A stretch of DNA of 64,000 nucleotides from positions 1 to 64,000 of the forward strand of contig CANNZV010001147.1 in the NCBI GenBank assembly GCA_947561585.1, in the 5' to 3' direction. Shown here one piece after another: positions 34,001 to 45,409 of this stretch. Position 1 is the stretch's first letter; the number at the start of each line of letters is the position of its first letter. The DNA comes from Caprella mutica (Eukaryota; Arthropoda; Malacostraca; Amphipoda; Caprellidae). The translations under genes were made by a program, and so were the position numbers. Under the pieces are notes generated by a model. That model was not told the origin of the DNA, did not search any database, and saw only the letters and a list, made by a program, of their open reading frames with translations.

Positions 34001-36900
34001 AATCTGTCTATCAGTTCTATCTGTCCAACCGTTCTATCTATCTATCAGTTCTATCTGTCCAACCGTTCTATCTGTTCATCTGTTCTATCTGTCCAACCGT
34101 TCTATCTGTCCATCCGTTCCATGGGTCCATCCATTCTATCTGTCCAATCGTTCAATCTGTCCATCCGTTCAATCTGTCCAACCGTTCTATCTGTCCATCC
34201 GTTCGATCTGTCCAACCGTTTTATCTGTCCATCCGTTCTATCTGTCCATCCATTCTATCTGTCCATCCGTTCTATCTGTCCATCCGTTCTATATGTCCAT
34301 CCGTTCAATCTGTCCATCCGTTCTATCTGTCCATCCGTTCTATCTGTCCATCCGTTCAATCTGTCCATCCGTTCTATCTGCCCATCCGTTCTATCTGTCC
34401 ATCCGTTCTATCTGTCCATCCGTTCAATCTGTCCATCCGTTCTATATGTCCATCCGTTCATTCTGTCCATCCGTTCTATATGTCTATCCTTTCAATCTAT
34501 CCAACCGTTCTATCTGTCCATCCGTTCTATCTGTCCATCCGTTCAATCTGTCCATCCGTTCTATCTGTCCATCCGTTCAATCTGTCCATCCGTTCTATCT
34601 GTCCATCCGTTCTATCTGTCCATCCGTTCCATCTGTCCATCCGTTCTATCTGTCCATCTGTTCTATCTGTCCATCCGTTCTATGTGTCCATCCGTTCTAT
34701 CTGTCCATCCGTTCAATCTGTCCATCCGTTCTATCTGTCCATCCGTTCAATCTGTCCATCCGTTCTATCTGCCCATCCGTTCTATCTGTCCATCCGTTCT
34801 ATATGTCTATCCTTTCAATCTATCCAACCGTTCTATCTGTCCATCCGTTCAATCTGTCCATCCGTTCTATATGTCCATCCGTTCATTCTGTCCATCCGTT
34901 CTATCTGTCCATCCGTTCTATCTGTCCATCCGTTCTATCTGTCCATCCGTTTAATCTGTCCAACCGTTCTATCTGTCCATCCGTTCTATCTGTCCATCTG
35001 TTCAATCTGTCCATCCGTTCAATCTGTCCAACCGTTCTATCTGTCCATCCGTTCTATCTGTCCATCTGTTCTATATGTCCATCCGTTCTATCTGTCCATC
35101 TGTTCAATCTGTCCATCCATTCAATCTGTCCATCCGTTCAATATGTCTAACCGTTCTATCTGTCCATCCGCTCAATCTTTCCATCCGTTCAATCTGTCCA
35201 ACCGTTCTATCTGTCCATCCGTTCTATCTGTCCAACCGTTCTATCTGTCCATCCGTTCCATGGGTCCATCCATTCTATCTGTCCAATAGTTCAATCTGTC
35301 CATCCGTTCAATCTGTCCATACGTTCTATCTGTCCATCCGTTCTATCTGTCCATTCGTTCAATCTGTCCATCCGTTCAATCTGTCCATCCGTTCTATCTG
35401 TCCATCCGTTCTATCTGTCCATCCGTTCTATCTGTCCAACCGTTCAATCTGTCCATCCGTTCAATCTGTCCATCCGTTCTATCTGTCCATCCGTTCAATC
35501 TGTCCATCCGTTCTATCTGCCCATCCGTTCTATCTGTCCATCCGTTCTATCTGTCCATCCATTCTATCTGTCCATCCGTTCTATCTGTCCATCCGTTCTA
35601 TATGTCCATCCGTTCAATCTGTCCATCCGTTCTATCTGTCCATCCGTTCTATCTGTCCATCCGTTCTATCTGTCCATCCGTTCTATCTGTCCATCCGTTC
35701 AATCTGTCCATCCGTTCTATATGTCTATCCGTTCATTCTGTCCATCCGTTCTATATGTCTATCCTTTCAATCTATCCAACCGTTCTATCTGTCCATCCGT
35801 TCTATCTGTCCATCCGTTCAATCTGTCCATCCGTTCTATCTGTCCATCCGTTCAATCTGTCCATCCGTTCTATCTGTCCATCCGTTCTATCTGTCCATCC
35901 GTTCCATCTGTCCATCCGTTCTATCTGTCCATCTGTTCTATCTGTCCATCCGTTCTATGTGTCCATCCGTTCTATCTGTCCATCCGTTCAATCTGTCCAT
36001 CCGTTCTATCTGTCCATCCGTTCAATCTGTCCATCCGTTCTATCTGCCCATCCGTTCTATCTGTCCATCCGTTCTATATGTCTATCCTTTCAATCTATCC
36101 AACCGTTCTATCTGTCCATCCGTTCAATCTGTCCATCCGTTCTATATGTCCATCCGTTCATTCTGTCCATCCGTTCTATCTGTCCATCCGTTCTATCTGT
36201 GCATCCGTTCTATCTGTCCATCCGTTTAATCTGTCCAACCGTTCTATCTGTCCATCCGTTCTATCTGTCCATCTGTTCAATCTGTCCATCCGTTCAATCT
36301 GTCCAACCGTTCTATCTGTCCATCCGTTCTATCTGTCCATCTGTTCTATATGTCCATCCGTTCTATCTGTCCATCTGTTCAATCTGTCCATCCATTCAAT
36401 CTGTCCATCCGTTCAATATGTCTAACCGTTCTATCTGTCCATCCGCTCAATCTTTCCATCCGTTCAATCTGTCCAACCGTTCTATCTGTCCATCCGTTCT
36501 ATCTGTCCAACCGTTCTATCTGTCCATCCGTTCCATGGGTCCATCCATTCTATCTGTCCAATAGTTCAATCTGTCCATCCGTTCAATCTGTCCATACGTT
36601 CTATCTGTCCATCCGTTCTATCTGTCCATTCGTTCAATCTGTCCATCCGTTCAATCTGTCCATCCGTTCTATCTGTCCATCCGTTCTATCTGTCCATCCG
36701 TTCTATCTGTCCAACCGTTCAATCTGTCCATCCGTTCAATCTGTCCATCCGTTCTATCTGTCCATCCGTTCTATCTGTCCATCCATTCAATCTGTCCATC
36801 CGTTCTATCTGTCCATCCGTTCAATCTGTCCATCCGTTCTATCTGTCCATCCGTTCTATCTGTCCATCCGTTCTATCTGTCCATCCGTTCTATATGTCCC
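34001..36900. repeat. 17-bp minisatellite, about 170 copies, with 1139/1275-bp blocks
   Basis: The unit is CTGTCCATCCGTTCTAT with CAAT, CAACCG, ATATGTCC and CATTC variants. A rare CCATGGGTCCATCC variant at 34121, 35260 and 36535 marks block repeats of 1139 (67 units) and 1275 bp (75 units). The last two blocks are almost identical. All plus frames are open for up to 402 codons, since 17 x 3 = 51 and no stop occurs. These are not genes. Confidence 0.98.
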
Positions 36901-37523
36901 TCTCTTCAGTCTGTCTCTCTCCAATCTGTCCATGCGTTCCATCTGTCTCTCTATCCCCTCTCTCCAGGTCAGGTCAGTGTCTCATTAGAATCTTCTCCAG
37001 TGCTATTTAGTGCCTAGCTCTCAAGATGCAAGTTAGAGACACTGACTCTACACTGGATAGTTTAAAGTATAGATGATATAGACTTTACAGAGAGTGAGGG
37101 TACGTGTGGTAGATTGATTATCCCATAGTTTTTTCATAATAAAAATTGCATTATTTTTAAAGTAACGAGTACACTAGTGACTCAGCCTACCCATATTTAT
37201 GAAATTATGATTGATGTAATGTAGTAATTATTATTATCTAATTATTGAAAGTGAAACACGAAATCTATAAATATATATATGAATGTATCTATTTTCACAT
37301 CTGTCTTGTTATTTGGATTACTATTGTGAGAATTCTAATTCTAATGGTTCTTATCTAATAATGATTTTGGTGAGAATTTCTCTAATTTGGTGCTATGGGA
37401 TTATGGTACACATTAAAGGCTGCAATTGTGATATTTCTTTAGAAATGTTATAGGTTTTTTCTGATTATATTTCATTTTTCATTCCCCAGGTAGCAGCTAT
37501 AGTGTCTCTCGGGCAACATGTTC
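36901..37523. other. unique DNA, nothing recognised
   Basis: Short pyrimidine-rich degenerate repeat remnants extend to about 36970, then AT-rich DNA follows without a gene. Confidence 0.55.
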
Positions 37524-38088
37524 CAAATATTGGTGAAATGTTGTAACAATATTGGTGAAATGTTGTAACAATATTGGTGCAATGTGTTAACAATTTTGGT
37601 GCAATGTTGTAACAATATTGAGTCAATGTTTTAACAATATTGGTGCAATGTTGTAACAATATTGGTGCAATGTTGTAACAGTATTGGTGCAATGTTGTAA
37701 CAATATTGGTGCAATGTTGTAACAATATTGGTGCAATGTTGTAACAATACTGGTGCAATGTTGTAATAATTTTAGTACAATGTTGTAACAATATTGGTGC
37801 AATGTTGTAACAATATTGGTGCAATGTTGTAACAATATTGGTGCAATGTTGTAACAATATTGGTGCAATGTTGTAACAATATTGGTGCAATGTTGTAACA
37901 ATATTGGTGCAATGTTGTAACAATATTGGTGCAATGTTGTAACAATACTGGTGCAATGTTGTAATAATTTTAGTACAATGTTGTAACAATATTGGTGCAA
38001 TGTTGTAACAGTATTGATGCAATGTTGTAACAATATTGGTGAAACAATATTGGTGCAATGTTGTAACAGTATTGGTGCAATGTTGTAA
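37524..38088. repeat. 22-bp minisatellite, about 25 copies
   Basis: The unit core is AACAATATTGGTGCAATG, completed by TTGT. A paired variant (CAATACTGG then AATAATTTTAG) at about 37746 and 37944 shows a 198-bp (9-unit) block duplication. The minus strand is open across the array (66-bp coding period), an artefact. Confidence 0.97.
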
Positions 38089-39331
38089 GAAATTGTAGCA
38101 AGTTATATTTCGTGATGTCAGTAATAATTTAGTTAGGTATTTTTACTACCGGAATTATAGATGAGTGATCCAGACCAATTGGATTATTTCTAATTCTCCC
38201 AATAGGTTCATCTTAATTCGTATTCTCTGTAGTAATAATACATATTCAGATTGGAAGGAGATTGAAATAAAGACTAAATGTTCACATCGGTCTAATTACA
38301 ATCATCACCATATTTTAAAAGTTAATATAATACAAACTAACTTTTCCTTGCATTCTGATGTTCACAGTGCAATTCTAGTGAATATTCAATAGCCTGTAAA
38401 GTAACTAATATATGCATTTTCATTCCCTTTTAAATAAAAGAAGTAAAATGAAGTAAATATAGGGGGCAAAATAATTCAGAGTACCTACATACTAAATGTA
38501 TTTCATGCCAAATTTTCAATGTGTTTGGAAGCGATGGTGTAATGAATATCACTCCTATGCATTATTTTAAAGCTATATGCTATATCAAATGTTCTCTGAA
38601 AGTATTTTGTTTGCTGATTTTTAAAATGTTGTCCATTTACTCAATCATGTCAAGATTCTTTGCTATAGCATTTAAAAAAAGTTGTAATTATACTTAAAAA
38701 GTAGCCGATTGAAAAGGGCTGCACTTGGCAAACTATCTTTGCTAGAAGACTGTAATAGGGTTCATTGAAAAGAGTAGAGTTACAAGTTGTACTTCATTTA
38801 AAATTTGGTGTTTTGCATGACCACCAACAGACTCAATGGATTTATCAAAACGAAGAACATTTATCACATTCTGTGGAGCATTTCATTTTCTTGATGGCAT
38901 TGCATTTCATACGGTGTAAAGGTGTTTCAGAAGATTAAATGAAATGTAGTTTCTTCATTTCCCAACTGATTTCGTTTAATCGTCTGTTATTGAATTTCTC
39001 TAACCATATTCATGATGTTTTTGACCATGCTATATTTAGCGGGTTACCTGATTGGGAAAAATGAATATCATTTATTAAATCAGTACCCAAACTGCACTAA
39101 GAATTACCTACCAAGCCTTTATTTACCTCATGACGAAAACGTCCAATGCAGTCCTATGCATTTATCTCTCTGCTGTCCGAGAGATTACCAAAGTTCTGCA
39201 AGTTAAGTTTCTGAACCGCTATGTAAAGTTTGCTACGATTTTATTTAACTTTATTGATAAAATTCCATTGAAGAAACTTTAGAATTCATCGTTACCTTCG
39301 CAGAATGCGGGAAAGTCATATTTTCATCGGA
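38089..39331. other. unique DNA, no gene supported
   Basis: Short open frames at 38165-38392 and 39012-39206 show no domain. The stretch 38700-39230 has mixed composition and could be an old, unrecognisable mobile element. Confidence 0.45.
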
Positions 39332-39333
39332 AT

Positions 39334-39364
<31 letters not shown>
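39332..39364. repeat. (TTTA)n microsatellite
   Basis: Eight perfect TTTA units sit at the edge of the AGGTCA-rich repeat. Confidence 0.95.
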
Positions 39365-39384
39365 TCATCTTGCTATTTGCTTTA

Positions 39385-39890
39385 CTGAAAAAGGGTTCAT
39401 CCAAATTGCCTGAAATTTGGTGAAACGATTGGTCCATGTCCAGTGACCTGCTGCTAGAATTTTGGGAGCGACCCGGTCAAAGGTCAAGGTCATGGTCATT
39501 TATAATTCAAAAAGTATTTAACCATATTGCATGAAACTTGGTGGGACGATTGGTCAATGTACAGGAACCATCTTTTAGATTTTGGGAGCGATCGGGTTAA
39601 AGGTCAAAGATCAAGGTCAAGGCCATTTGTAACTCAATAACTCAAAAAGTATTCAACCAAATTGTATGAAATTTGATGGGACAATTGTTCAATGTCCAGG
39701 AACGATCTGGTTGAATTTTGGAAGCAATCCTGTCAAAGGTCAAGGTCAAGGTCATTCATAACTCAAAAAGTATTGTACCATATTGCATGAAACCTGGTGG
39801 TACGATTGGCTATTATCCAGTTAGCAGTTTCTTAAATTTTGGGAGAGAACAGGTCAAAGATGAGGCGAAGGTATGCGCTCTACCGACTGC
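39385..39890 (+). repeat. AGGTCA-rich diverged tandem repeat (plus orientation)
   Basis: Four units of about 119-135 bp, each with GTCAAAGGTCAAGGTCA-like runs (about 39476, 39595, 39730, 39852), ATTGCATGAAACTTGGTGG and GACGATTGG. Opposite orientation to 13785-14285. The open frame 39718-39963 crosses it and is not a gene. Confidence 0.87.
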
Positions 39891-40089
39891 ACATAATCTA
39901 GTTATAAATATTTTATCGTATTCTCTCCTCCGTGAAAATACGAATACAAAATTGCATCAATAATTTATTTAGTTTTCCAATGAAGTTGTCAACAGTAGTC
40001 TGCGTGTTTAAAATGAAAATAAAGAATATTATTATTAATTATAATGCAAAGAGACACACAATCGAAAAACTATAATTAATGATTATCGA

Positions 40090-40245
40090 TAGTTAATTTG
40101 TGATTATAATTACGAATAAAAAGATAATCTATATACAATAATGATGATTCGACGAAAATTAAATAGTAATTTATCCTAAATTATCTTTCGTCGGACATTC
40201 TCGACTAACAATCCTGACGATAACGTCTGCAATTATGACACTTTA
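40090..40245. mobile_element. dispersed repeat family C, copy 2 (inverted)
   Basis: Aligns with the reverse complement of 11738-11898: GATTATAATTACGAATAAAA, AGATAATCTAT and TATCTTTCGTCGGACATT recur in the same order. Confidence 0.55.
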
Positions 40246-40914
40246 CGATGAAAATACTATCAATATTTATCGTAATAGTAGCATATTAGAGATTTTCCGA
40301 CTCTCTTGTAACTCTCTCCTACCTAATGTAGAGTCATAAATAAAGCAATCGGGAGCGGTTTAACCATTTAACAGGTAAATCCCCTTGCCTTTTATTAAGC
40401 TAAGTCTTCATTAAGTTTGTGTGTGTGTATGCAGTGAACCAGACTGCAGTCTAGTGTAAAAGAGTCTCGGAGATTAGACTAAAGTCTTCTCCCGATAGAT
40501 TAACCTGCAATCCTCAATTTAACTCTGAATAATATGAGACACTATTGGAGGGAATGTGAGTTGATTGTTATTATGCACATGAGGTTAAACTTAGCGTCAG
40601 TGCATTCTATTTCTTTGTAATTACATACACAATTGTTAGAGATAAGATACAAACTATATGAAAGATGCAATACATATATTTAGGATATGATACATATTAT
40701 ATATGTGTTTTATCTAAATCTGTGTTGTAGGGTAATTAGAAATAAATGTGTTGATGCCACATCTAACCACATGTGCATAATGACAAGCAGCTCTTATTAT
40801 AGGTGTACGTTATAATCATTAGGCTCTATTTATTATTATGAATTGAAGGAAAATTTCACACATTTTTTTCATAAACTGCAATTTAAATTAATTCATTTTA
40901 CAACTTGGAAGTTC
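40246..40914. other. unique DNA, nothing recognised
   Basis: No gene. A short (GT)n run lies at about 40418-40430. Confidence 0.5.
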
Positions 40915-42310
40915 TAAGTTATGGTGGGCTATAGCGGGTCTGGGAAAATTCATCGAAAGCAATTGGAAAACAATTTATCGAATGTGAAATTGATCGAACG
41001 GAAAATTATTCGAATGGAAAATTGATCGAATGGAAATTTGATTGAAAGGAAAATTGGTCGAAAGAAAAATTGATAGCACAACAATTGATCGAGAGGAAAA
41101 TTGATCGAATAGATCAGCTACTAAACACAGAGCGAATATAAATACGTATATACAATAGAAAAATAGTTGCAGATTGTTTTCAATTCTAGTATTTTACATT
41201 ATTTGATACTTGATGTACCTTATCCTTTGTTTTTTTATATGTACTTATCTATTATTTCCATTGTCTTTCCATACAGTTCTTAACTAACAATGTACTTCCT
41301 CAATATTTAATATGACTTTGTTATTACCATCGTAGGCTTCATTTACTATCACCTCTTCATTCTTCTCTTCTATCTGGAAGACCTCAGGTGCCCTATCATG
41401 AAGCTGTCTGTCGTGAATGGAAGAGAAATGGTGACGCTCCTTGGGCCCCGAACTGTTGTAACTTGGATTATGTATCGTCTTTTTTAAATTTGCACCTCGT
41501 TTATCAATTTTTGTCAACGATGCTTGCAGTTTTAAAGTATAGCGCTAGGGTTATGTTCTTCAACTACGAGGTCTTCGATTATATGTTAGATATGCTCGTA
41601 GGCTTCATTTACTATCACCTCTTCATTTTCCTGTTCCATCTGTGAGTGCAGCAACCGGTGCTTGTGCCCTTTTTCGTCACGTTCCTTGGTAAGTGACGAA
41701 AACGAAGTAACTTTTCTGCATCCATGAGCATTGTCACCGACGGTGTTAAGTGACTTTGTTCATGGAGCCACTTTCATTTATGACTGCTTCTTCTTGTCCC
41801 TTGTATTTATTTCCCTTTTGACTTCAGTCATATGGCTTTTTGTTCCGAAATAAACGTTAAACCTATACTAAAGTAATTAATTAATTATTTAACTTTCATT
41901 CACAAGTATCTAGAACAGTCTAGATTCTAGAGTTAAGAAAACTTAAAGTTCTCCAAATTATGATATTTTTGAAAGCATATAATTCTCTGATGAAGCTAAA
42001 CAGTTGATTGAAGAAATATTATATATAAATTATTATATATTAAATGAATTAATATTATCATATATAAATCATGGTAATAAAATCTACTAGCTGTAATATA
42101 TAACAAGTAAGTTTATCTGGTAATCCATGGTATTAGTTATCATCGACAATTAGTGTAAATCGATCAATTATCATTTTCGATCAATTTTGGTTCGCTCAAT
42201 TTTCCATTCGACAAATTTTCCATTCGATAAATTGTTTTCGGTCAATTGCTTTCGATCAATTTTCCGGATCCCGGGCTGTAGTTGATCAGACCGGGACCCA
42301 TCATAACTTT
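40915..42310. mobile_element. DNA-element-like 1.4-kb unit with long inverted, repeat-rich ends
   Basis: The left end AAGTTATGGTGGGC, then GGGTCTGGGAAAATTCATCG, is matched inverted at the right end (reverse complement AAGTTATGATGGGTCCCGG, then GGAAAATTGATCGAAAGC). The match continues for about 170 bp through subterminal repeats of ATTGATCGAATGGAAA type (left to about 41113, right from about 42150). The interior holds a minus-strand frame at 41284-41517 and a duplicated segment (41330 and 41596). No transposase is recognised. The extreme ends are the same as the family B hairpins, which may be deletion derivatives. Confidence 0.75.
41330..41690 (-). pseudogene. possible element-encoded protein remnant, duplicated segment
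   Basis: TCGTAGGCTTCATTTACTAT, followed by CACCTCTTCATT, occurs at 41330 and again at 41596 (266 bp apart) with about 100 bp of related sequence. On the minus strand both copies read NEEVIVNEAY, with His/Lys-rich sequence before it (KERHHFSSIHDRQLHDRA; KGHKHRLLHSQMEQENEE). The protein-level similarity suggests an internally repeated coding region of the host element. The family is not recognised. A stop separates the copies. Confidence 0.35.
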
Positions 42311-42341
42311 ATTTAATTGGTATGATTGCGTATGAAGTCTT

Positions 42342-42411
42342 AAAGTTATGGTGGGGCTATGGAGGATTAAGAGAAGTCCTTATTTATTCTTCTATGGCCC
42401 TACCATAATGA
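42342..42411. mobile_element. MITE family B hairpin
   Basis: TAAAGTTATGGTGGGGCTAT and the inverted partner ATGGCCCTACCATAAT form arms of about 27 bp. It lies only 31 bp outside the right end of the 1.4-kb element. Confidence 0.8.
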
Positions 42412-43894
42412 TGTGCCTAATAAGGTTAGGTTCCTTCCACCTAAAATTTCAAAAATATACCGAACAGTAGTTTTTGAGACTCGGTCTCGACTGCATACGC
42501 TTCTTTCGATAATGTCTTGCAGGAATATATGTTTCTACTGATATTGGCTTCTATGTAAACTCTTCTCTGATTGGTCGGCGAAGAGATGAGGGCGGACACT
42601 AAATCATTTGTGCTCCGCCTCTTATTGGACCTTCTTCTTGCATATAGTTTTACTTGAATTAAATTGCTTTTCAAAATATAAGAACTTTGAAATTGTGAAC
42701 AACATAGATGGCCGCAATGTTGTTTGTTGTATCCGGTAGTTTGTTTTATTGCACACTTCATGATTATTTAATGACCTGGAAGGGAGGTTCAGGGGGCGGC
42801 ACCTCCCCTGACATGCTTAATAGTCAACCTCCATAGCCAATCAATGAGCTAGTATCGTTAAACCAATAATTAAAAACATATCCGCTAAGAACAATATTTT
42901 TAAAATTACTTAGTGGTATGTAACCTTATCATTCCTAGCCTTAGAAGTGAAACCATGATGGTATTGATATGGCGTTGATGGTATTGATATGGTGTTGATG
43001 GTATTGACAATGTTGATGGTATTGATAATGTTGATGGTGTAGAATGCAGATGTGTTGATATGATAGTTCTCAGTGTCGATACATCGTTTTCATCTGGCCA
43101 TTCAATGCCATTCCACACCTCGCTATCGTCTGAGTACAAAAGCCTCATACCATTAGCTACCTTTTAGAGCCATGCATTGGTCTATTCGCAGAGATAGCCT
43201 TTTTATTAATATTATAATACAAACTTATCGATTGACTTACCTCTCTTTGGTGTATCGTGTGTGATACAATATTAGAAACAGTTTCAACATTTAGCGTTGA
43301 TTTTTTTAAATTAAATGTATATTGAGAAAAAATTCACTATAAAATATATATATATTAGAAAAATATTATATGAAAATTACTTACTTTATAAAAAATGTAA
43401 AGATTTTTATTAAATCACCGATACTTATTATTAAATAACTTTTCTAATTTTTACCATTTTAATACAAACTATTCGTAATCAGCTTGTTTTTCAAACCTGA
43501 AATTTAAAACCCGAAAAGAATCCTATAATTAATGGTGTTATTTTTCACGAAGGATACAAACGCATCCAATTTCTCTCCAAAATAACGTTTGTTTTCGTTT
43601 AATTTAAAATCTCGAAATTATTCCCAACAATGTGAATGGTCAGTACAGATGTTTTCACTGCGATTTAAACCTTCTGACTTATAATTGACATTCTTTTTAT
43701 TTAGCTGGAAAAGAAATTAATTAGATTTATTGTTTAAACTAAAGTCAATTAATATTTAAATAGTTTATTCTTGTGAAGTATTTTATTTTTAATTAATTAA
43801 TTTCTTGATTGATATTATAATATAAAATCATGTAATATAATTTAATTGGAAATCTATTTTACTTATACCTACCTTAGTTATCAATGGAGTAAAA
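42412..43894. other. unique DNA with promoter-like motifs and a short repeat
   Basis: Around 42560-42850 the DNA is richer in GC, with inverted CCAAT boxes (GATTGGTC at 42569 and TTATTGGA at 42623), a direct CCAAT near 42837 and ATGGCCGC at 42708. An open minus frame (42441-42761) has no known domain. At 42956-43045 GATGGTATTGATATGG-type units repeat about five times. The rest is AT-rich. Confidence 0.4.
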
Positions 43895-44145
43895 AATTCA
43901 CATTGTAATTATTAGGAAAAATATATATTGATTTCTATCGTATTTTTGAACATTTTCAATTCTATTGAAATAAAGATGTATTTTATTGTACTGAAGTTAT
44001 TTCCTATTTTATTTTCCATAACGTTCCATTTCTATTCAATTTATTACCATAATAGCCTATGCATCATTTTATTTAGTTTTTATAACCCGTATACCGAGTC
44101 AAAGACATTTCCTCTTTTTTTGAAAGGCATAACGAACGTAGAAAA
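43895..44145. repeat. dispersed repeat pair, copy 2
   Basis: Partner of 17700-17945. Shared, in order: AAGTTATTTCCTATTT, TTACCATAATAG, TTTTTATAACCCGTA and TTTCCTCTTTTT. The open frame 43928-44164 runs through it and is not a gene. Confidence 0.65.
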
Positions 44146-44943
44146 AATTTCACTTATAAGTTGAATAGTTATTATCTAAAGATCAATCAACAATCATTGG
44201 GCAAAAGCAACCAATCTAAAATTTTAACAAACGAATATTTTGAAGATAATTCCTTGGAATAGTTATAATATTTTCTTGTGATTTCTTCTTTGTCATTTAA
44301 AAATGCTTCGTCAGCACTTTAGTTGTTGTTACTTCATTAAAACTTGCTCTCTTTTACTCATTGATGTTCCTACACTGTCTCATGTATGCCTCTTAAACTA
44401 TTGATAAATAAATAAATCATTTTATATTCAAAATAAATACATGCAAATCTTACTTCCCATTAAACTTTTTTCTCTCTCTATTTCAGAGACAATAATTGCA
44501 TGAATGTTTGATGACTATTCCAGGGTACATATTTTGAATGTCTCTTTATTAAAGTAGTTATAGACGATACAATATATAAAGTATATCTTCTTATATTTAG
44601 TGATGGATGCAAAGGGAGTTCAGAAAACTTCTCATTGGCATTAATATGATATCTTCTTTAGATTCACCAGAGAGGATAGCATTCCCTCTAGTCTGAGTTA
44701 ACAAAAGTTTGTTATTTGAGAGATATGATGGGGGAATTAAGTGCCATTAATAACAGTAATTGTGTGTGGAATTAATAAGATATTTTAAAGTCGGAAGTAA
44801 AACTTTTTCTCCAATATATTGATTTTATAAATGATTATACTTTGGGTAATTGATGATAGGATCTAACTAATGTTTGGAGAAATTAGTTACTCATATAGAG
44901 TAAAAGATCTATTTACTACTTTGACTCCTTACTCACAAGTATT
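44146..44943. other. AT-rich unique DNA, nothing recognised
   Basis: No gene, RNA or repeat was identified. Confidence 0.5.
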
Positions 44944-45152
44944 GGGCCAATACTATACTAGCAGTTTCATCGCCGCGTTTTCACTGCCCTGCTTCCGCTT
45001 TTTCAATTAAACACAGTTAAATGAATGGAAGGCGGTAGCAACGCTAGTATAGTATGCAAATTTGCTTTCCATGCATTTAACCTTGATTAATTGAAGAGGC
45101 GTAAACATGGCGGTGAAAACGCGGCGGTGAAACTGCTAGTGTCGTATGGGCC
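44944..45152. mobile_element. MITE-like element with 44-bp inverted ends, 209 bp
   Basis: The left end GGGCCAATACTATACTAGCA and the reverse complement of the right end, GGCCCATACGACACTAGCAG, pair and run on through GTTTCACCGCCGCGTTTTCA. The ends are strikingly GC-rich for this window. Inner ACGCTAGTATAGTATGC repeats part of the terminus. Non-coding. Confidence 0.88.
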
Positions 45153-45409
45153 TTAGATATAACTCTACCCTATTTGATCTTCAATGTTTATCAGACCATC
45201 ACTCTATTTACAAGCCCCCATCTTGAATGTTCCAAATGATACTTATAAAGTATGTTCAGTATGTTAATCTGCAGTGTTCTAAAGCACATATCTTGCAAGA
45301 TAAGTACATCTAATGGCATCTAACTAGCTTGGTTAGACGTCTCTTAGATGCAGTTAACGTCTCATCCTTCATAAACACTGAGACTATCTCTATTAGTTAG
45401 TTATTATAG

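Noticed and set aside
33942..36988. Long plus-strand frames (up to 402 codons) of SVLSVHPFYLSIRSICP repeats
   Set aside because: They come from a stop-free 17-bp repeat open in all three frames. There is no unique domain and no start of their own.
37465..38058. Minus-strand frames of HQYCYNIAPILLQ repeats
   Set aside because: The 22-bp repeat lacks stops in the relevant frames; it is an artefact of the array.
38700..39230. Possible second Tc1/mariner C-terminus (SVGGHAKHQ reading on minus)
   Set aside because: A single weak resemblance without the preceding catalytic motifs or terminal repeats.
39718..39963. 81-codon plus frame
   Set aside because: It lies across the AGGTCA-rich repeat, whose other copies are not open.
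43928..44164. 78-codon hydrophobic plus frame
   Set aside because: It runs through a dispersed repeat whose other copy (17700-17945) is not open, and it is AT-rich Phe/Ile noise.
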